Source of the DNA: an uncultured Prevotella sp. | GTDB lineage: Bacteria > Bacteroidota > Bacteroidia > Bacteroidales > Bacteroidaceae | Direction: 5' to 3' | Assembly: GCA_900546345.1 (NCBI GenBank) | Contig: URCI01000003.1 | Span: 1-64,000 of the forward strand | DNA length: 64,000 bases | Shown here: piece after piece, positions 34,402 to 42,254 of the stretch | Layout: the number at the start of each line of letters is the position of its first letter | Numbering within the stretch: the first letter of the stretch is position 1 | Made by a program: the position numbers and the translations under genes | Notes under the pieces: generated by a model | Databases searched by the model: none | What the model saw: the letters and a program-made list of their open reading frames with translations, nothing else | What the model was told of the DNA's origin: nothing

Positions 34402-36585
34402 CTACTCCAAGGTCAGCGTACACGTCTCGCGTCGGTGGATATATTGTCCTGGCGGGAGGCTTTGCTTGACGACCTTTCCACGCCCGATGATGCGGCATTT
34501 CACACCCCGTTGCTCCATGAGATAGACAGCGTCGCGTGCTCCCATGCCCATGACGTTGGGTACATGCTTGGTACTGGGTATTCCCTGATGGATGAGATCC
34601 ACGTAGCGTGTGTTGCTTCTGGCCTGTCCCCACAGTGCACTGGTGTTGGCGATGTTGGCGATATAGTTGCGTTTGGTCTTGATGCCTAACTGCGAGAGTA
34701 CGTAGTCTGCAGACAGGATATTGCCGCTTTTCACCTGTGGAACAAAGACCGAAGCGGAGTCGCGAGCCTGTTTGACGTTGCGTCCCTCGCTTTGTGCCAT
34801 GATGCCCTCAGCAATATGGTGGAAGACCACGCCGCTCATACCACCGCCAGAAGCAGGCAAGCCGCCCTTCTGAATGCAGACGATGCAACTGTATTTCGGA
34901 TTGTCGGCGGGGAAGTAACCGGCAAAAGACAGCAAGTAATGTGTCATACCGTTCTTATAGCCGGCTGATCCCTTAGATATCTGAGCCGTACCTGTCTTGC
35001 CAGCCACCTTGAACGAGGTGGATCCAGCTTTTTTTCCGAGACCTTCACTGACCACATGTTCCAGCATCACCTGCATTTTTTTGATGACATCGGGAGATGC
35101 GATCTGGGTGTGTCCCTTGACCACTTGTGGCGGATATTCCGTGACCTCTCCGTTTTGGATGGATGCCTTGACGAAGCGAGGCTGCATCATGCATCCATTG
35201 TTGGCGATGGCATTGTAGAATGCCAATGTCGAGATGGGTGGCACCTGTGACTCATATCCGATGCTCATCCAGGGCAGAGCCGTGTTGCTCCAATTGATCC
35301 ACTCACCACGTTTGTTCTTTTTAGGCATGCGGATTTTAGCCGGACTGGCACCGACAATTGGTATGTGTAAGTCGGCGGCGATACCTGAGCGATAGACGCC
35401 GCGCACGAATTTCTCCGGATCATTGTGGTAGTATTCATCGATGATCCTGCTCACACCGATGTTGGAGCTCACGCGCAAAGTGGTAGCCATGTTCATGACC
35501 CCATATCCACCTCGCCGCCAGTTGTGGTCCTTCATTTCTCTTCCATACATCGGCCACACACCGTTACCGGTGTCAACGATCTTGCTGGTGTCGCACATGC
35601 CGTCCTGCAATGCCGTCATGACGCTGACGGGTTTGAAGACCGATCCGGGTTCCATCAGGTCGCTGACAGCGTGGTTTTTGATTTCTTTATAGACGACCTG
35701 TCCGTCACGCGTATAGCATTTGTCGATATTGACAATGGCCTTGATGTCTCCGGTTTTGACTTCCATGACGATTGCCACACCCACGTCGCCGTTGACTTCC
35801 GGTTTTTTGAGTTCCTCGATGACGGCTCTTTCCGCCAAGTCCTGAATGCCGACATCGATAGTCGTAATGATGTCGCAACCGTTGACAGGCTCTTTGTCGA
35901 TGATGTCGAGATATTTGTTGAGCACCTTCCGGCGGTGTCCGATGCCATTGGTGCCACGGAGCAGTTTGTCATAGGACAGCTCCAGGCCACAGCGTGGCAT
36001 ACGGCCTCCCTCTTTCAGTGCATACATGTCTCCTACCGTGCGCTCAGCGAGCGTGCCGAAAGGATTCTCGCGGGAGTTGAGTTCTTCACAGTGGAACCCG
36101 CTTTTGTACTTCGTGAGGTTAAACACCGGCAACTTCAGCACCTCTGAGTAAGTGTTGTAATTGATGCGGTAGGGCCATACGGGCCAGTGGCGGCTCATCT
36201 TTCTGCGTCCTTTGTCGAGATTGGCCTTGAACTCAGCCGGACTTTGTTCCGGGAAGATTTCGTGCAGTCCTTTGCAGATCTGCTTGACTTTTGCGTCCCA
36301 TAGAGAGTCGTTGCCGGCGTCGTGGAGCTGTTGGAAGTCCATGAAGATCTTAAATTCCGGCAGTGAAGAGGCCAGTAGCTGGCCGTCGCAACTGAGGATG
36401 TTTCCTCTTACCGGCTGAATGACCACGTTGTCTCTTTTCACGCGGTCAGCCACCTTCATCCAATAATCCCGTTTGGCAGTCATGATGTATCCTGCCTTCA
36501 TGAGCACGCCGAGGGAGATGACAGCCATGAGCATACAGATGACACTGTAGCGTGGCATGATTTTCTGGTTGTTGAATTTGCTCAT
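34402..36585 (-). CDS. ftsI: Septal peptidoglycan transpeptidase (FtsI/PBP3) with PASTA domain
   Basis: A 727-residue class B penicillin-binding protein that cross-links septal peptidoglycan. One N-terminal membrane segment (about 10-30), a dimerisation/pedestal region, then the transpeptidase: Ser315 in GSVFKPVS (SxxK), SSN in RVSSNIGV, and KTGTA with Lys530. A single PASTA-like domain ends the protein (HVPNVMGMGARDAVYLMEQRG, in parts: PNVMGMGARDAVYLM). The gene follows ftsL by 4 bp. Confidence 0.96.
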   Translation of the reverse strand: MSKFNNQKIMPRYSVICMLMAVISLGVLMKAGYIMTAKRDYWMKVADRVKRDNVVIQPVRGNILSCDGQLLASSLPEFKIFMDFQQLHDAGNDSLWDAKVKQICKGLHEIFPEQSPAEFKANLDKGRRKMSRHWPVWPYRINYNTYSEVLKLPVFNLTKYKSGFHCEELNSRENPFGTLAERTVGDMYALKEGGRMPRCGLELSYDKLLRGTNGIGHRRKVLNKYLDIIDKEPVNGCDIITTIDVGIQDLAERAVIEELKKPEVNGDVGVAIVMEVKTGDIKAIVNIDKCYTRDGQVVYKEIKNHAVSDLMEPGSVFKPVSVMTALQDGMCDTSKIVDTGNGVWPMYGREMKDHNWRRGGYGVMNMATTLRVSSNIGVSRIIDEYYHNDPEKFVRGVYRSGIAADLHIPIVGASPAKIRMPKKNKRGEWINWSNTALPWMSIGYESQVPPISTLAFYNAIANNGCMMQPRFVKASIQNGEVTEYPPQVVKGHTQIASPDVIKKMQVMLEHVVSEGLGKKAGSTSFKVAGKTGTAQISKGSAGYKNGMTHYLLSFAGYFPADNPKYSCIVCIQKGGLPASGGGMSGVVFHHIAEGIMAQSEGRNVKQARDSASVFVPQVKSGNILSADYVLSQLGIKTKRNYIANIANTSALWGQARSNTRYVDLIHQGIPSTKHVPNVMGMGARDAVYLMEQRGVKCRIIGRGKVVKQSLPPGQYIHRRETCTLTLE

Positions 36586-36589
36586 GTTG

Positions 36590-37123
36590 TTATTTGTCCT
36601 CCTCGGGTACTTCTATTTTATAAGGAGGCGCACTGGGTATTTTCAGGACGCTGTCCTTGTTATTTTTCAACAGGTTGATGACATTACTTTCCCGGCTGAT
36701 CTCTGTAAGCTGGCTGGTACTGGAAAGCGCTTTGTATTTAGCGTCCTTGAGCTTCACTTGCAGTTTGTCGATCTGTATGAGATCTTGCTGACAGCTGTAT
36801 CTGCTACCAATATATATGATCAGGAACGCACCGATCAGCAAGAATAGCCATATTTGCCTTCTGACGAATGACGTGTTGAGGATGTCTCCACCCAAGATCT
36901 TTCTTAGTGAGAAGAGTCTTGACTGTGGCGCCTCGTCCTCAGTGGCTTGTTCTTTGATGACCTCTTTGAGCGAGGGCAGGTCATTTTCCTGCTCTTTTCC
37001 GCTTATCCCGACCTTTTCAGTTTTCGGGTTGTCTTGCTTGTCTTTGCCTGAGGATAGCTTGTCTTTGCCGGCAACGTCGGATGTTTCCTTTGTTTTGTTG
37101 TCTATTTGCTTATCTTTTTTCAT
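36590..37123 (-). CDS. ftsL: FtsL-like divisome protein
   Basis: A 177-residue bitopic protein. A charged, Lys-rich cytoplasmic part of about 90 residues precedes a membrane segment IWLFLLIGAFLIIYIGS (about 90-106), then a short periplasmic coiled-coil-like region (KLQVKLKDAKYKALSSTSQL). It is recognised mainly by shape and by its place between rsmH and ftsI. Its ATG overlaps the rsmH stop (ATGA, 37120-37123), showing translational coupling. Longer cytoplasmic part than in E. coli FtsL. Confidence 0.85.
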   Translation of the reverse strand: MKKDKQIDNKTKETSDVAGKDKLSSGKDKQDNPKTEKVGISGKEQENDLPSLKEVIKEQATEDEAPQSRLFSLRKILGGDILNTSFVRRQIWLFLLIGAFLIIYIGSRYSCQQDLIQIDKLQVKLKDAKYKALSSTSQLTEISRESNVINLLKNNKDSVLKIPSAPPYKIEVPEEDK

Positions 37124-38061
37124 TTTTTCTCAGCGATTCTCAGTTTTGCGCTACGGCTTCTTGGATTGCGCGTCTGCTCCTCTTCGTCAGGCGTGATGAC
37201 CTTGTTGTTGACCAATGTGAAGGGGCTTTCTATTTTTCCGTAGAAGTCCTGAATCGTTTTACCTTCTGCATTTCCCGTTTTCATCATGTTCTTGACGATG
37301 CGGTCTTCCAAAGAGTGATAGGTGATGATGCTTAGTCGTCCACCGGGTCTGAGCAGTTCAGAAGCCGTGGCGAGCATTTCTTTCAATGCGCTCATCTCGT
37401 GATTTACCTCGATGCGTAAGGCCTGAAAAAGTTTTGCCATGTCTTTTTTCTCCCTTTCTCTGCGGAAGAGAGGCTCGACCGTATTGAGAAAATCACTTGT
37501 GGTGAGGATTGGCTTCTCACTCCGTGCTTTCACGATGGCGGCGGCAATGCGTCTGGCCGAACGTAACTCACCATAGAGATAAAAGATGTCAGCCAGTTGA
37601 GGCTCGGAAGCCGTGTTGACGATGTCGGCCGCGGTGGTTCCAGCCCGCTTGTTCATGCGCATGTCAAGCGGAGCTTCGAATCGGAAAGAGAAGCCGCGGC
37701 TCTCATCGTCGAAATGGTGACTTGACACGCCGAGGTCTCCGAGCAAACCGTCAATATGCTCCACGCCATAGTAGTGCATCCAGTTTTTCAGATATCTGAA
37801 GTTGGAGCGCACAAAGGTAAAGCGTGGGTCGTCGACGAAGCGTTTCCCCTCGCCTTCTGTCGAGAGAATATTTTGCTCAGCGTCAGCATCCTGGTCAAAG
37901 CTGTAGAGATGAGCCGTGCTGTCCATCCGGGAGAGGATCTCTCTCGAATGTCCGCCGCCACCGAAAGTGACGTCGACATAGATGCCGCCGGGCTGAATAT
38001 TCAGTCCGTCAACACTCTGCTTCAGCAGCACAGGAATGTGGTATTCTTCTGTTTTATCCAT
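37120..38061 (-). CDS. rsmH: 16S rRNA (cytosine-1402-N4)-methyltransferase
   Basis: A 313-residue SAM-dependent methyltransferase modifying C1402 of 16S rRNA in the ribosomal P site. YHIPVLLKQSVDGL, VDVTFGGGGHSREIL (SAM loop), LLGDLGVSSHHFDDESRGFSF and the C-terminal NPRSRSAKLRIAE are family hallmarks. The ATG at 38061 gives the usual N-terminus; an ATG at 38103 would add 14 residues with no support. It is the first gene of this dcw run. The usual upstream mraZ is absent here. Confidence 0.96.
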   Translation of the reverse strand: MDKTEEYHIPVLLKQSVDGLNIQPGGIYVDVTFGGGGHSREILSRMDSTAHLYSFDQDADAEQNILSTEGEGKRFVDDPRFTFVRSNFRYLKNWMHYYGVEHIDGLLGDLGVSSHHFDDESRGFSFRFEAPLDMRMNKRAGTTAADIVNTASEPQLADIFYLYGELRSARRIAAAIVKARSEKPILTTSDFLNTVEPLFRREREKKDMAKLFQALRIEVNHEMSALKEMLATASELLRPGGRLSIITYHSLEDRIVKNMMKTGNAEGKTIQDFYGKIESPFTLVNNKVITPDEEEQTRNPRSRSAKLRIAEKK

Positions 38062-38125
38062 CTTTACGTAGCTTTTAGCCCTGCTTACAGCGTGGCTACA
38101 CATCTTTATATAGCGTATTTGGGTT

Positions 38126-38133
38126 CAAAGTTA
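38126..38133 (-). promoter_or_regulatory. -7 box for the dcw cluster
   Basis: TAACTTTG on the minus strand matches TAnnTTTG, 64 bp upstream of the rsmH ATG. No TTTG at about 20 bp upstream. It is the best promoter candidate for rsmH and the genes downstream. Confidence 0.5.
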
Positions 38134-38317
38134 CATAAAAATCCCCACTTATTTCTATTTTGGGGCTATATTTTTTCGATTCTCTTTTATCATGCTTGCG
38201 GCCCCGTGAGATTATGTTGTAAAAGGTATGACGTTGTCAGAACCATATGGTTTACTCTTTTTTAAAGTTTTCTTGTAATTTTAGTGGCAAAAATGAAGAA
38301 ATATAAAAAAGAAGTGT

Positions 38318-38325
38318 TATTTTTG
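38318..38325 (+). promoter_or_regulatory. -7 box for the acyltransferase pair
   Basis: TATTTTTG fits TAnnTTTG and lies 27 bp upstream of the chosen ATG at 38353, supporting that start over the ATG at 38284, which would precede the box. Confidence 0.5.
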
Positions 38326-38352
38326 CATTTGATTAGTATCTTATGGAATAAC

Positions 38353-39243
38353 ATGAACGTTAGCACAGAAAACACCAAAGGAGAAAGCATCGAAGACACG
38401 TTTCAGAAAACCATCGATGTGGAGAAAGTCCTTCAAAGCAAACTGGGACGGCGCGCCAAATATGTGCCGGCCTTGCTTGTGTCGTGGCTTCGCCGACTCG
38501 TTCATGAGGATGAGGTCAATGACTTCTTGTGGAAGCATCGCCATCAGTTTGGCACGGAATGGCTCAAAGAGTGCGTGAAGTATCTCGACATGCAAGTGAC
38601 GATAGAAGGCAAGGAAAACCTGCCCGACAAAAACGACGGCAAGCTCTACACTTTCGTGAGCAACCATCCGTTGGGTGGCGAGGACGGTGTGTGTCTGGGT
38701 GCGATTATTGGCGATCACTACGATGGGCGCTTCCGCTATCTTGTCAACGATTTGCTGCTGTTTCTCCCGGGACTGCGTCCGGTGTGCATCGGCATCAACA
38801 AGACGGGTAAGCAAAGCCGTAATTTCCCAGCCATGGTGGAGGCCGGTTTCCAAAGCGACAACCATATGCTCATGTTTCCCGCCGGTCTCAATTCCCGTAT
38901 GATCAATGGTCACATCCATGATCTGCCATGGAAAAAGACGTTCATCTCCAAGAGTGTGGAATATCATCGTGATGTTGTCCCCATCTATTTCAGTGGTCGC
39001 AACTCCAATCGGTTTTATCGTATCGCCCGTTGGCAGAAGCGCTTGGGACTGAAGATCAACATTGCCATGCTCTTTCTCGTCGATGAGATGTATCGCAATG
39101 TCCATAAGAAGTTCCGTGTCGTCATCGGCAAGCCGATTCCATGGCAGACATTTGATAAGACCCGCACACTGAAGGAATGGGCACTTTTTGTAGAAAACAA
39201 GGTTTACGAACAGGCAGGCCCTGCAGGCCTGCGGGCTGAGTGA
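38353..39243 (+). CDS. glsA: Lysophospholipid-type acyltransferase, probable glycine-lipid O-acyltransferase
   Basis: A 296-residue PlsC-superfamily acyltransferase. The catalytic His-Asp block is FVSNHPLGGEDGV, the acceptor block is FPAGLNSRMI, and a VPIYFSGRNSNRFY segment follows. Together with the GNAT gene 21 bp downstream it matches the glsA/glsB pair known from Bacteroides thetaiotaomicron, which builds glycine lipids by N-acylation followed by O-acylation. It may act on ornithine as well. The start at 38353 follows a -7 box by 27 bp. Assignment as GlsA is by pairing and family, not by a search. Confidence 0.72.
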   Translation: MNVSTENTKGESIEDTFQKTIDVEKVLQSKLGRRAKYVPALLVSWLRRLVHEDEVNDFLWKHRHQFGTEWLKECVKYLDMQVTIEGKENLPDKNDGKLYTFVSNHPLGGEDGVCLGAIIGDHYDGRFRYLVNDLLLFLPGLRPVCIGINKTGKQSRNFPAMVEAGFQSDNHMLMFPAGLNSRMINGHIHDLPWKKTFISKSVEYHRDVVPIYFSGRNSNRFYRIARWQKRLGLKINIAMLFLVDEMYRNVHKKFRVVIGKPIPWQTFDKTRTLKEWALFVENKVYEQAGPAGLRAE

Positions 39244-39264
39244 ACGCGACCAATAATAGCAGAA

Positions 39265-40236
39265 ATGGAAGAAGAGATTATCCAACCCGTCAGCAAGGAA
39301 CTGCTGAAAAGTGAATTGACTCCTGAACGCTGTTTGCGCACAACCAACAAGAGCCACAACGAGATTTATGTCATCCGTGCCACAGAAGCACCGCATGTGA
39401 TGCAGGAAATAGGGCGTCTTCGTGAGATCGCCTTCCGTACTTCAGGTGGAGGCACCGGTAAGAGTGTCGACATTGATGAGTTCGACACGATGCCCAACGG
39501 CTGCAAGCAGCTTATCGTCTGGAATCCCGAGGCGGAAGAGATCATCGGTGGTTATCGTTATCTCTTTGGCGAAGACTGGCAGATCAATGCCCAGGGACAG
39601 CCTAATCTGGCCATGAGTCACATGTTCCACTTCTCAGATGAGTTTATGAAAGACTACGCTCCTTACACCGTGGAACTGGGTCGGTCGTTTGTCTCTTTGG
39701 AATATCAGAATGTCAGAAAGAACACCAAGAGCATCTTCGCTTTGGATAATCTCTGGGACGGGCTGGGAGCACTGACCGTCATCAATCCGCGCTGCAAATA
39801 TTTCTTGGGAAAGATGACGATGTATCCTTCCTTTGTGCGTCGTGGCCGCGACATGATACTCTATTTCCTGCGCAAGCATTTTGGTGATGCCGATAAACTC
39901 GTAGTACCGATGAAACCGGTCATCATCGATACGCCGGAGGAAGAACTGCGCCAGATTTTCTGCGAGAAAGAGTTCAAAGCCGATTATCGCATCCTCAACC
40001 ATCAAGTGCGCGAACTGGGCTATAACATCCCTCCGTTGGTCAATGCTTATATGAATCTAAGTCCCACGATGAAGTTCTTCGGCACAGCTGTCAATTACGA
40101 GTTTGGCGATGTGGAGGAAAGTGGCATTCTCATCGCGGTGGACGAGATCTTTGAGGAAAAGCGCATCCGCCACATCAACAGCTTTGTCAAGGAGCATCCC
40201 GAGGCTTTGAAGATGCCGATGCCCAAGAAGAGATAA
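39265..40236 (+). CDS. glsB: GNAT-family N-acyltransferase, probable glycine N-acyltransferase
   Basis: A 323-residue protein of the OlsB / acyl-homoserine-lactone-synthase-like GNAT group. Conserved parts include LREIAFRTSGGGTGKSVDID, WNPEAEEIIGGYRY and VELGRSFVSLEYQ, where the ELGRS block is typical. In Bacteroides this enzyme makes N-acyl-glycine, the first step to glycine lipids. It is followed by a two-way terminator, so glsA-glsB form a two-gene operon divergent from the dcw cluster. Confidence 0.75.
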   Translation: MEEEIIQPVSKELLKSELTPERCLRTTNKSHNEIYVIRATEAPHVMQEIGRLREIAFRTSGGGTGKSVDIDEFDTMPNGCKQLIVWNPEAEEIIGGYRYLFGEDWQINAQGQPNLAMSHMFHFSDEFMKDYAPYTVELGRSFVSLEYQNVRKNTKSIFALDNLWDGLGALTVINPRCKYFLGKMTMYPSFVRRGRDMILYFLRKHFGDADKLVVPMKPVIIDTPEEELRQIFCEKEFKADYRILNHQVRELGYNIPPLVNAYMNLSPTMKFFGTAVNYEFGDVEESGILIAVDEIFEEKRIRHINSFVKEHPEALKMPMPKKR

Positions 40237-40303
40237 GGCAGAAACGAACAAGAAATGGATACCGCCTCGATACGAGGCGTGACATCTTCCATTTGTCAAT
40301 CAG

Positions 40304-40339
40304 CGAAAAAGAGGAGACCTTCGGGCCTCCTCTTTTTCG
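40304..40339. terminator. Two-way terminator between glsB and dgt
   Basis: CGAAAAAGAGGA (40304-40315) pairs with TCCTCTTTTTCG (40328-40339), and the stem continues to a TTCG tetraloop closed by C-G. A-rich and T-rich arms make it usable on both strands between the convergent genes. Confidence 0.9.
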
Positions 40340-40349
40340 TTGGTGTGGA

Positions 40350-41687
40350 TCAGACAATTGGCAGGGCGATGCCATTGATTTTTTGGTAGACATCGAGTGC
40401 ATAGACATCTGTCATGCCACTGATGTAGTCGACAACGGCCATCAACCGTGTTTCAAGATCCTCACTGTGAATGTCATACTGACTGCTAAAGCGTTTGATG
40501 AGTTGCTGGCTGTGGAATTTCTCAGGGTGCACAGCAGCGTTGACAAGTGTCTGCATGAGTGTTTCCATGATCTTGTAACCACTCAGCTCCACATCGAGCA
40601 CCGGTTTGCTCTGATAGATCTTGGCGTAAGATGTCTTCACACATCGCTGGTAGGCATTGCGCAGCGGTTCGCTCATGTTGTCGATCAGACTGCCTTGGAA
40701 TGTCCCGCTGAGAATTTGTTCCTCATGATCCACAAAGGTCCTCACGCACTCATTTTCGAGCAGTCCCACCACACAAGCCCTCATATACACGATCTGCTCG
40801 TTGCGGTCCGTCACATCTTCGTCTTTCAGCCGTTGCTGGATGTGGTCTTTGGCCTTTTGGTCAAAGAAGCCGAGCAGCAGATCCGAGGTCTCTTCAAAGG
40901 AGAGGATTTTCAGTTTGTGTGAGTCCTCGATGTCCATGATCTCATAACAGATATCGTCAGCCGCCTCCATCAAGTAAACCAGTGGGTAGCGGCAGTAGCT
41001 TAGCTGCGACCTGTTCTTGTTTTTACACACCATGCCGAGCTCGTCTGCAATCTTGCGAAACGTCTCCGCTTCACTTTGGAAAAAGCCGAATTTCCCATGC
41101 TGTCCGGCAAGGCTGCTGGCAAAAGGATACTTCACGATAGAGGCCAGCGTAGCGTAGGTCATAGCATATCCTCCCGGCCTTCGTCCTACAAAGCGGTGGG
41201 CAAGAAGTCGGAACGCATTGGCATTGCCCTCGAAATGAGTAAGGTCGTCCCAAAAGCCTTGGCTGACCTTGTCCTTGAGATAACTGCCCTCACCCTCTGA
41301 AAAATAGGTTTGTATCGCTTTCTCGCCCGAATGTCCAAAGGGCGGATTCCCCATGTCGTGTGCCAGTCCGGCCGTTTGCACGATGGTGCCGATTTCCTCA
41401 AAGAGTGTTCCCTCCAGTTCCGGATGCCTCTCAACGAGTTGCCGGGCCACGTCGTCGCCTAAAGATTTGCCCAAGGAACTCACTTCCAGAGAGTGAGTGA
41501 GGCGGTTATGCACAAACACACTGCCCGGTAGGGGGAATACCTGGGTCTTGTTTTGTAATCTTCTGAAAGGCGCCGAGTAGATCAGTCGGTCGCCGTCACG
41601 CTTAAACTCAGAGCGTGCGTCGTGTCTGAGCGGATGGCTGAGTTCCTGTCCGAGGCGTTTGTTAGAGATCAGTTGTTGCCAGTTCAT
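40350..41687 (-). CDS. dgt: Deoxyguanosinetriphosphate triphosphohydrolase (dGTPase)
   Basis: A 445-residue HD-domain hydrolase that splits dGTP to deoxyguanosine and triphosphate. FRRLQNKTQVFPL and NRLTHSLEVSSLG give the first His, GLAHDMGNPPFGHSGE the HD pair, and later YLMEAADDICYEIMDIED the final Asp. The length is normal for the longer dGTPase class. It is divergent from dut; the two nucleotide-pool genes share the 123-bp promoter region between them. Confidence 0.95.
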   Translation of the reverse strand: MNWQQLISNKRLGQELSHPLRHDARSEFKRDGDRLIYSAPFRRLQNKTQVFPLPGSVFVHNRLTHSLEVSSLGKSLGDDVARQLVERHPELEGTLFEEIGTIVQTAGLAHDMGNPPFGHSGEKAIQTYFSEGEGSYLKDKVSQGFWDDLTHFEGNANAFRLLAHRFVGRRPGGYAMTYATLASIVKYPFASSLAGQHGKFGFFQSEAETFRKIADELGMVCKNKNRSQLSYCRYPLVYLMEAADDICYEIMDIEDSHKLKILSFEETSDLLLGFFDQKAKDHIQQRLKDEDVTDRNEQIVYMRACVVGLLENECVRTFVDHEEQILSGTFQGSLIDNMSEPLRNAYQRCVKTSYAKIYQSKPVLDVELSGYKIMETLMQTLVNAAVHPEKFHSQQLIKRFSSQYDIHSEDLETRLMAVVDYISGMTDVYALDVYQKINGIALPIV

Positions 41688-41712
41688 ATCGTTGCTGATG
41701 AATGTTTTCTCG

Positions 41713-41744
41713 CAAAGTTACGCTTTATTCGACTTCTATCCAAC
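41713..41744 (-). promoter_or_regulatory. Promoter of dgt
   Basis: On the minus strand GTTG (41741-41744), a 20-base spacer and TAACTTTG (41713-41720); one mismatch in the -33 box. It is 25 bp upstream of the dgt ATG. Confidence 0.6.
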
Positions 41745-41794
41745 GATTTTCGTCTTTTTAATCAAAAAAATAAAGCAATGTGGGGATAATTGCT

Positions 41795-41802
41795 TAATTT
41801 TG
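41795..41802 (+). promoter_or_regulatory. -7 box of dut
   Basis: TAATTTTG ends eight bases before the dut ATG, which predicts a leaderless or very short-leader transcript. It also rules against the earlier in-frame start at 41790, which lies upstream of the box. Confidence 0.55.
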
Positions 41803-41810
41803 CATCTAAT

Positions 41811-42248
41811 ATGTTTAAAATCAAAGTTGTCAACACGGGTCATCAGCCCTTACCGGCCTACGCTACCACACAGAGCGCAGGTCTGGACTTGCGCGCCAAC
41901 ATCGAAGCGCCGATCACGCTTCGCCCATTGGAGCGTCGTCTTGTGCCTACGGGTCTTCATATTGCATTGCCAGATGGCTATGAGGCACAAGTGCGTCCTC
42001 GTAGCGGTTTGGCGTTGAAGCATGGTATCACGGTTCTCAACACGCCGGGCACTATCGACGCTGACTATCGCGGCGAAATCATGGTGCTGCTCGTCAACTT
42101 CTCTCATGAGGACTTTGTGGTGCGTGATGGAGAGCGGATTGCTCAGATGGTGATCGCCCAATATGCCAAAGCCACCTTTGAGAGCGTGGAAGTGCTCGAT
42201 GAAACCGAGCGTGGCGAGGGTGGATATGGACACACGGGTGTAAAATAA
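41811..42248 (+). CDS. dut: dUTP diphosphatase
   Basis: A 145-residue trimeric dUTPase converting dUTP to dUMP and diphosphate, which limits uracil in DNA and feeds dTMP synthesis. All five family motifs are seen: AGLDLRAN, PRSGLALK, GTIDADYRGEI, GERIAQMVI and the C-terminal GEGGYGHTG. It heads a + strand run: the TPR gene follows after 6 bp. Confidence 0.97.
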   Translation: MFKIKVVNTGHQPLPAYATTQSAGLDLRANIEAPITLRPLERRLVPTGLHIALPDGYEAQVRPRSGLALKHGITVLNTPGTIDADYRGEIMVLLVNFSHEDFVVRDGERIAQMVIAQYAKATFESVEVLDETERGEGGYGHTGVK

Positions 42249-42254
42249 CAAACA

